Below are positions 57,600 through 64,000 of a DNA stretch of 64,000 nucleotides, piece by piece. Source of the stretch: Xanthostigma xanthostigma. Its lineage: Eukaryota; Arthropoda; Insecta; Raphidioptera; Raphidiidae. The notes beneath the pieces were generated by a model. That model saw nothing but the letters and a program-made list of their open reading frames with translations, did no database searches and was not told the DNA's origin. Each line of letters starts with the position of its first letter. Within the stretch, counting starts at the first letter, position 1. Both the position numbers and the translations under genes were made by a program. The DNA lies in the NCBI GenBank assembly GCA_963575645.1, contig OY754468.1:17260465-17324464 (forward strand), written 5' to 3'.

Positions 57600-58315
57600 A
57601 AGAAATTGATATAGATGGATAAAGCATAATGGATAAAGATGGATAAGTAGAAAGGAAAGATCAATAATAAGGAAGAATCGATAAAGATAGATAAAGAAGA
57701 ACAGATAAATATGGATAAAGAAGAATTGATAATGATGAATTAAGAAGAATGGATAAAGGTAGGCAAACAGGGGCGGCTTTTGCGGTATGGTTGGTATGGA
57801 GCACTCCATACCCTGAATTAGCAGTGGTATGGAATTCCATATTAACATTTTTGGAAAGTGTTTCCAACAGTACTGCCCCGAAATTCGATTCTGCTCATAT
57901 GTCCAGTGTACACAGGGCTGGGCATTGTCCTTTTTCAATCACTTTGAAATATAATTTTTTTCTGAGATATATACTGAGATATATAGGTTCAAAAAAATTT
58001 TTGTTCTCCTTCCCGATTCAGAGCACCCCAGGGCGGCTATCGAAGTGTGAGGGAACGAACGAATATATATATATACCAGTAGGCCAAATCATTATCTTAC
58101 TCCATACCGTGAAAAAATATAAACCGCCGCCCCTGTAGGCAAATAAGAAAGGATCAAGATGATAAAAAAGAAATGATAAAAGATGGATAAAGAAGAAAAA
58201 ATAAAGAGGGTTAAGAAGAAATGATAAATATAAATAAGGAAGAATGGATGAAAATGGATAAATAGGAATATAGTAAAGATGGACAAAGAAAAATGTATAA
58301 AGAGGGATAATTTTG
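57600..58315 (+). repeat. Degenerate purine-rich tandem repeat, interrupted by a hAT element
   Basis: Variants of GATAAAGAAGAATGGATAAA recur on both sides of the hAT insertion (57600-57767 and 58136-58315). The minus-strand frame across it (57504-57938) reads as repeating Phe/Ile/Leu/Tyr and is a repeat translation. Confidence 0.75.
57760..58143. mobile_element. hAT MITE, 368 bp, with perfect 8-bp target duplication
   Basis: The element 57768-58135 has inverted ends CAGGGGCGGC and GCCGCCCCTG, with a further inner inverted GGTATGG/CCATACC pair. It is flanked on both sides by TAGGCAAA (57760-57767 and 58136-58143), an exact 8-bp duplication diagnostic of hAT transposition. A 129-residue frame (57749-58138) covers it but starts outside the element and has no transposase motif. 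Confidence 0.93.
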
Positions 58316-58700
58316 ATGAATATTTAACTTTAATATTCAGTGGTCTTATTGCATGTAAAATATTTTTAATGTGTGTTTCTTTTTATTTCAAGACGTGTTT
58401 TCTTGAGTTTTAGTCCATCCAAGATAATCATTATGGTCCATCACAATTACTTTAAAAGGCTGTAGTTTTTTTTATTGAAAATTTAATAATTAATAAATTG
58501 AATCATGTATATTTTTTGGTTTGGGTTACCACCAACCTAAGATATTATTTCACTAAAGTTTAATAACATTTAAGTCGTCTTTACTATACTATCACAATAT
58601 AATATGTAATTTAAAGGTAAAGCTAAATAGAAAAATCATTAAAATCGATTTATAAATGCTGAAAATAGGTATATAAGGTGACATAATATAATATAAAAAA
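58316..58700. other. AT-rich, nothing recognised
   Basis: No supported feature. Confidence 0.4.
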
Positions 58701-58704
58701 TCTC

Positions 58705-59286
58705 TTTTTTGACGTGATAACGTCTTATAAATTGATGAATCACCAATCTTATAAATTGATAAAACACCGGCTGCATGCACGAAAAAGTGTAACGTTCCTA
58801 ACGTTCGTAACGTTCCGCCTGACCCTGTGCGTGCTTTTCTCGAAAACGGCCCTAACGATTTGGATGAAATTTACTGAAAAGGGATTTTGGGGGGCAAAAA
58901 ATCGTTTTAGCTAGGTCTCATCTCTCGAAAAAATCGTTTTCTTACAAATTTTATCATTATAAAAATCAATTTTTTGACGTATGAAAATACTTAAATATTG
59001 TAAGTAGGTTTTGGAATTTTATATAAACAGTGAAACAATTGTTTTATAAATAGTATGACAGTTAATCTTTGAGACTTAAATAAATACGAAAGAAAGAAAG
59101 TTAATAAAACAAATTATTTTTATAGGTGGTGAGTAATTAAATAAATAAAATTTACTTAAATTTGAAGCGAAAGATGCAATATCATAGATTCGAATTATTA
59201 TAATTATTATATAAATTTAGGTTATGTATTACGGAATACGTTATCACGTAAAACTATCGTCCGTAAACCGACTTTACAGACAACCA
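58705..59286 (+). mobile_element. Element shared with 39107-39787 (opposite orientation)
   Basis: Starts TTTTTTGACGTGATAACGTC and ends GACTTTACAGACAACCA. The last 71 bp match 39107-39177 exactly in reverse. Carries three 9-bp TAACGTTC-type units (58789-58818) where the other copy has four. The run of T at the start (A on the other strand) could be a retroposon tail; the class is undetermined. Confidence 0.7.
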
Positions 59287-61560
59287 ATTTTTTTAAGTCA
59301 ATTAAAAACGACTAAACTTATTTTTATAAAAAAAAAATAAACGAATAATCATTCTGAATAAAACAGCGTCAAAGTTTTTCAAATCGGTCAACTCTTCATA
59401 CAGTTATGGTTAAACATAAAAAACATAAACGTCGAATGTAAAACTTTTTTCTTTTTGAAGTCAGTTAAAAAATATTCTTTTTATAAAGTAAAGAAATTCT
59501 ACATGTTCGAAGGTCTTTTGAACATAGTACCCGAACTGGGAGGGGATGGCTTTTATATAATTAGTTATAAATTAGAACGAAAATGTATTAAGTCGATGTA
59601 AGATATACTAAAAATTAGTTTTAAAAGAAAAACAGTATTTACTGCGTGTCAATCTGGATGAGAGCCCTGCTTGACTGGAAAAACTTACAATAGGCAGCCC
59701 CGAGAGTCAAGACTAATAAAGTTTGAAAATAGTAAGCGACGTTTCTTCCGAGAACCGAAGATTCTCCAAGTTTTATATTGGTTTAAAACAAAACATAAGA
59801 TTTAAGAATTATATAAAATTAAATTACCACGGGAAAAAGTTACATAGCATTAAGTGTGTTTGGTATGGTGCTTCAGTTTAAAAAGTGTTTAGACTATTGC
59901 GTTTGTTACAAAAAGGTGTAACGATGGTACAATTTATAGTGTAAATTTCTCTGGATTAACTACACTACACAATGTATCAGACACACCTATTGTTTCATCT
60001 CAATCGTGTGTGAAGCCACGGGTAGCAGTTTGTAGCGGATAAAAAAGAGTCTGATAATAGGGACTCTGCTAAAATTCAAACTAAAAAATAAATGTACAGA
60101 ATATCAACCAGTGCCAATATTAGAACATAGATTTTTCTAATTTGAAAAAATCAATGCGACGTTTTTATATTTTTATTTCAATAAGGGAAGATAATTTGAA
60201 TCGGAAAGTAATTACACAATATGTGTGGCTAACTAAATGCATAAGTATAAAACTACATATTTATAATATAATGGGGTAGGGTAGATGGGGGTCGATTATG
60301 TCCTATGTGAAAGCTTTCAATCTATAAAGCGTCGTTCACATCCGCCGTTACGCCCATGCGTGCATATATGAATTACATTGGTCACGCAACAATCAAATGT
60401 ATGTCCCGTATTATGTTACATGGTACACAAGTACTTATTCTACGGGAATTAGTTTCAGTAAATTTGAAGTATTTAGATAAGTATGTTCTTTGATTTCTGA
60501 ATACAACTAGAAATATTTTTTTCTCGCGGCAAACTTAAATAGGTACTTGTTTTAATTATATTTTATCAGGCTAAAGGACGTCAGTGGGTGAACCCTCACG
60601 AATTTAAAAAAACGGGAGAAAATGCAAAATTTTGTTCATGTAGGTATACAGTGCTCAAAGCAGTGCCATCTTTTTAACGAAACGAGAATTGCCATACAGT
60701 TTGGTTTGTAGAGAGTTGAGTGTTTTGGCCGATTTCGCAATCTTTTTTAATAGCGGATTGGATTTGTTGCAGAATCGGTCGAAGTACTTGCTGAAGATGA
60801 GAGCATAGCTCCCGAAAAGTACATCCGCTAATAAAACTATTGTGGTAAGAAGTAACTATTCTTTATTTTTTATTTTTGTTTCAACCACAGTGCTCTTAAT
60901 ATTTCAATTTGTGAAACTAAGTAAATTTCACCCATAAATTGCAATCTTTAACCTGGTACTGCAGTTTGCTTCCACCCGCCAAACGGTATGACAATTTTTG
61001 TTTCGTTAAGAGGATGGAGAGTAAATTTAAGCTTTCTGTAAATTTTAAAAAATTTATATACGCTACTCCATCAAAGTCATTTAGCCAGTCCGACCATACC
61101 CTTTTTGGGGAGATCTAAACTAATATTTTTGCATAATAGTAAATACCAACAGTTAGAGATTCCCGTGCATTTTTGTTTGAGACTGTATCTAACGCATGTA
61201 AGCTTTACTATATACAGATACACTTTTATAAAATTACAATAATTGCAAGTACAATAAAAATATTTTTATTTTAAAAAATGTATAATTCTTGAATTTACAA
61301 GGCATTATTTTTTCAGAAATATAGTTTTCGAGATATTCTGGAATGTACTCGTCTTCTTTACACGTGGTATGCCTCCAGCATATTAATTATGCACATTTTG
61401 ATTGTTAATATCTCGTTTTACAGTTGGTGAAAAAAATTAATTTTTCTAAAATTAAATACAAGGCACTTTTATTAACCTTATACTTCAATTTTATTAAAGT
61501 CCTAACATAAGAAAAGCTGTTTCACGAGTGAACTACCTTAAATATTAAGAAAGTTGATGA
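59287..61560. other. Long stretch without recognisable genes
   Basis: About 2.3 kb of AT-rich spacer with no supported frame, RNA gene or terminal repeat. Confidence 0.45.
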
Positions 61561-61564
61561 TGAC

Positions 61565-61835
61565 GAGGTGATCTTACTTTTCTACGCAGCAGCGGTGGTC
61601 TTCAACCAAATTCCCGCGCGCGGTCTCTATCACAGGATCTCCGTGATGCTGTTCTTCAAGCAGCAAACAGCTGCACATTGTGACGACGAGTTAGCCCAGG
61701 TGTGCAGAGAGAAAACACCCTCCCGGGCGATGCTGCACCATTCGGGGCCCCTTATATGACAGTTCTGCCCCTTCGGTCTGCATAATATGACCTCGATCAT
61801 TGCCAGTACATCATCATGGGGACACCGTGACATAT
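61565..61835. other. GC-rich island, open in both directions, unassigned
   Basis: Much richer in G+C than its flanks. It is open on the plus strand (61568-61759, 63 residues) and on the minus strand (61630-61833, 67 residues). Neither protein matches a family I know. The plus strand around 61770-61783 reads FCPFGLHN in one frame, faintly like the PFGL motif of Gypsy RT, but this is too weak to call. Probably a fragment of an older element. Confidence 0.35.
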
Positions 61836-62270
61836 GACGATGCTATGTAATGTTTTTAGTAAGAGTCGATTCGGAAATCTGTAACCAATAAAAAAAAAGT
61901 ATCGTTAAATAAAATCTAAAAAATATTGCCTCAGTTTATTAACGTATGTAAATCTAATTATAAAAACTCGGGTCGCAGTGCGAAACCCTGCCGACAATAT
62001 AGTGTATTTGCTTTTATAAGCAGTGTGGCTCTATTGTATGAACTTAACTTTGTTTTTGGACAAAATAAAAAAATTACCCTCTAATACACCCCTTAAAACA
62101 ACATTTTTTTACTTAATTTCAATACTACATACCAATTCAACATCTGTACCAATTTATATACACCCTTCAGTATGTAAATCCATATCAGTAAACTTGCGTT
62201 TTCATAAAATTTGTAAGTCCGGTCCTGTCGGGCCGATTTTATTTAAATTTTAGCAGCACATTTCAATAAT
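61836..62270. other. No gene recognised
   Basis: A 76-residue frame at 62023-62253 has no motif. Confidence 0.4.
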
Positions 62271-62274
62271 TACT

Positions 62275-62515
62275 AAAGGGTTAAATTTCAAATTTGAAGT
62301 GATTCTGAGAATTTTTTCCGTATTTTTGGGCCCAAAAACATTTTTCAACCCCTAAATACCCCCCTTAAAATTGCCCGATCGGGCCCATTTTAAATAGGCT
62401 TCTTGCGATGATGGATTCCAAAATGTGGACCAAATTTCGTTTAAATCGATTAAGTCTGTCGAGAGTTATCGTGGTCACACATATATATATATATATATAT
62501 ATAAATATATAAATA

Positions 62516-62547
<32 letters not shown>

Positions 62548-62680
62548 AACATTTCCAAAAATGGTGCCAAACTTCTTAGAAAGTTATGAAACGTCGAGAA
62601 ATTTTGGTCCGACCCCTAGGTCCCGCCATCCGACCGACGCCAATAGTGTAAGTGCCTTATGGCAAATACACTAATAAGAT
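62275..62680 (-). repeat. Dispersed repeat with internal (AT)n; partner of 29695-29830
   Basis: 62555-62680 (TTTCCAAAAATGGTGCC; CCTAGGTCCCGCCATCC; ACCGACGCC) is the reverse counterpart of 29695-29830. To its left 62280-62475 carries GGGCCCAAAAAC and GGATTCCAAAATGTGG phrases of the same repeat. An interrupted AT tract lies at about 62480-62546. Confidence 0.6.
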
Positions 62681-64000
62681 ATCCGTCTGCAATTTCGTTT
62701 TCTTGCTATTTTTTTAAGAATTAACAATTTTTTTAGACTACCAAATGCCTGAGAACTGTGCCAATTGATATTTTAATTCACACAAAATGCGCATATCTAA
62801 CAGAATTATTGTTCTACATTATACGCCGCCGTGTCTTTTAAACTTTTTTAGTGATGTATCTGTTTGAAGTTTTCTTTCACGTTTAAGGGAAAATTATTCA
62901 AAAGTGGGAAAATATAAGAGCAACCTTGAGTAAGAGAAAGGAAAGGGCAATTGTATACATTTACATATTTACACGTGTATGACCTATGTAGTAACATTGA
63001 TTAATGCAATAATTTTGTCTGGGTTCCTATTTAAGAATTGTAAAAGTTCGATATACTAGAAAAAGTGTGTGTTGATAAATAATTTCCGAAGAGTGTTTAC
63101 TTATTGTGTACATAGGTATATGTATTTATAGTTTATACATAATATGTATTTATTTGTAAATACCCACATATAATTAATATGAGTGATATCAACTACTATA
63201 CGTCAAATTTCAGTTGACGTTGCAGGGCGTTATCATATATTTATTATAATAGCCATTACCCGCGGGTTCGCACGCGATTGAGACTATACACGGTAGTGGC
63301 AACAGTAATGGAGGACTCGGCTCCACCGTATTATGAAAGCGCCCCGCTCGGCAGCAACGACAGTATTGGAGCCTTCGGTTCTACCATATTCCGAGCAACT
63401 TTTTCAGTTTTTGTTTCCCCAAATTTCTTATTCGGACTATCATGGATATAATATACAAAACATTTCGATTTTTCGGCTGTTCTTTAGGATTTTTACTAAC
63501 TTTTGTTTTTCTTAAACTACCCCTGTATTGAGGCGAACACAACAAAAAAAAATAATAGAAATCGGTTGAGTCATTTTCGATTTTTTGCGAGACACGCACG
63601 GCAATAGATTTTGATATACTTTTTCAGTATTTGTGTTTTTATTTCAACTCTCAAAAAATCAGAGTATTTGTATTTTATTTCTAATACTGCACTTAGTAAA
63701 AGCATTCTGGTCTATAATTGTTATTACTTTTTGTTCATTTGTAAGTCTTGGAAAGGTCAATCATATTATAATTTAGTCTGATTTGACCGTAAATTTATTG
63801 AGTAATTTTTATTTGTACGAGGAACAATACTTTATGAACACCTATACGCATACAGATTGATGTTGGTACGCCATCATCATGCAATGCACAGCGTTTAGTA
63901 AAAAATATATATATATATACGTAATGAAATGAGACGAGGAGTTTAACACTCCCTTACCGACCAACCAACTGGTCTGGTCTGATCTGGTTTCAAGCTCTGC
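62681..64000. other. No gene recognised; dispersed repeat pieces
   Basis: At 63249-63290 a CATTACCCGCGGGTTCGCAC block resembles the end of MITE family 1. At 63295-63410 two diverged ~65-bp units (GGAGGACTCGGCTCCACC; GGAGCCTTCGGTTCTACC) stand in tandem. A short AT run lies at 63904-63919. Confidence 0.45.

Noticed and set aside
57504-57938. 144-residue minus-strand frame with many Phe, Ile and Leu, resembling membrane segments
   Set aside because: It reads through the GATAAAGAAGAA-type tandem repeat and into the hAT element; composition explains the hydrophobicity.
57749-58138. 129-residue plus frame over the hAT element
   Set aside because: Starts outside the element and lacks any transposase motif; the element is too short to be autonomous.
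61760-61800. Reverse transcriptase PFGL-like motif
   Set aside because: Only a few residues match and the surrounding frame has no RT homology.

Overview
This window looks like AT-rich, gene-poor nuclear DNA of an insect, most likely a moth or butterfly (Lepidoptera). That is an inference: several dispersed repeats (near 4618, 21200, 23850, 45080 and 45700) carry phrases I associate with lepidopteran genomes, such as a GGTTCCGTACC start with CTGTCTGTC runs and a GTCCGACTCGCACTTG end. Simple repeats, tRNA-derived SINE heads and TA-rich spacers fit an animal nuclear genome. I found no convincing host protein-coding gene, no intact tRNA or rRNA gene and no CRISPR. The window is a densely layered field of mobile elements.

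Layout. 1-2680 (minus strand): the 5' part of a Ty3/Gypsy retrotransposon, with a candidate LTR, a tRNA-Lys-type primer site, gag, and the start of pol with the protease; it runs off the left edge. 3.3-5.1 kb: a diverged tandem duplication, a hAT-like relic and a long (AT)n tract. 5.74 kb: a tRNA-derived SINE head. 5953-11337 (plus strand): a complete, apparently intact Ty3/Gypsy element with two 513-bp LTRs that I read as identical, a 4-bp target duplication AATT, an initiator-Met primer site, gag, pol and a textbook A_AAA_AAC frameshift site. 12.2-16.8 kb: MITEs, a palindromic TA-flanked element and a 120-bp minisatellite. 19-24 kb: MITEs and the first copy of an unusual element ('element X') built around a near-perfect 565-bp palindrome, followed downstream by a divergent tRNA-like sequence. 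24-33 kb: a run of foldback elements, tRNA-like heads, a Helitron-like piece, and a hAT element inserted in the loop of a palindrome. 37-41.4 kb: nested insertions, including the second copy of element X. 42-46.5 kb: a full SINE, a broken mariner-type transposase and an unrecognised coding-like relic. 48-50.6 kb: MITEs and a dimeric repeat. 57-59.3 kb: a 32-bp perfect hairpin, a degenerate purine-rich tandem repeat split by a hAT MITE with a perfect 8-bp target duplication, and an inverted copy of an element also found at 39 kb. The rest is AT-rich sequence with old repeat fragments.

Relationships. The plus-strand Gypsy element is the only set of genes that appears competent: Gag and Gag-Pol from one RNA, primed by tRNA-iMet. 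Most other elements are non-autonomous and would depend on enzymes encoded elsewhere (Tc1/mariner, hAT and possibly Helitron type). Nested insertions give a relative order of events around 38.7-41.4 kb and 32.2-32.8 kb. The most unusual signal is element X: two copies about 18.4 kb apart, each carrying a very long, highly matched inverted repeat that could act as a hairpin-RNA source if transcribed.
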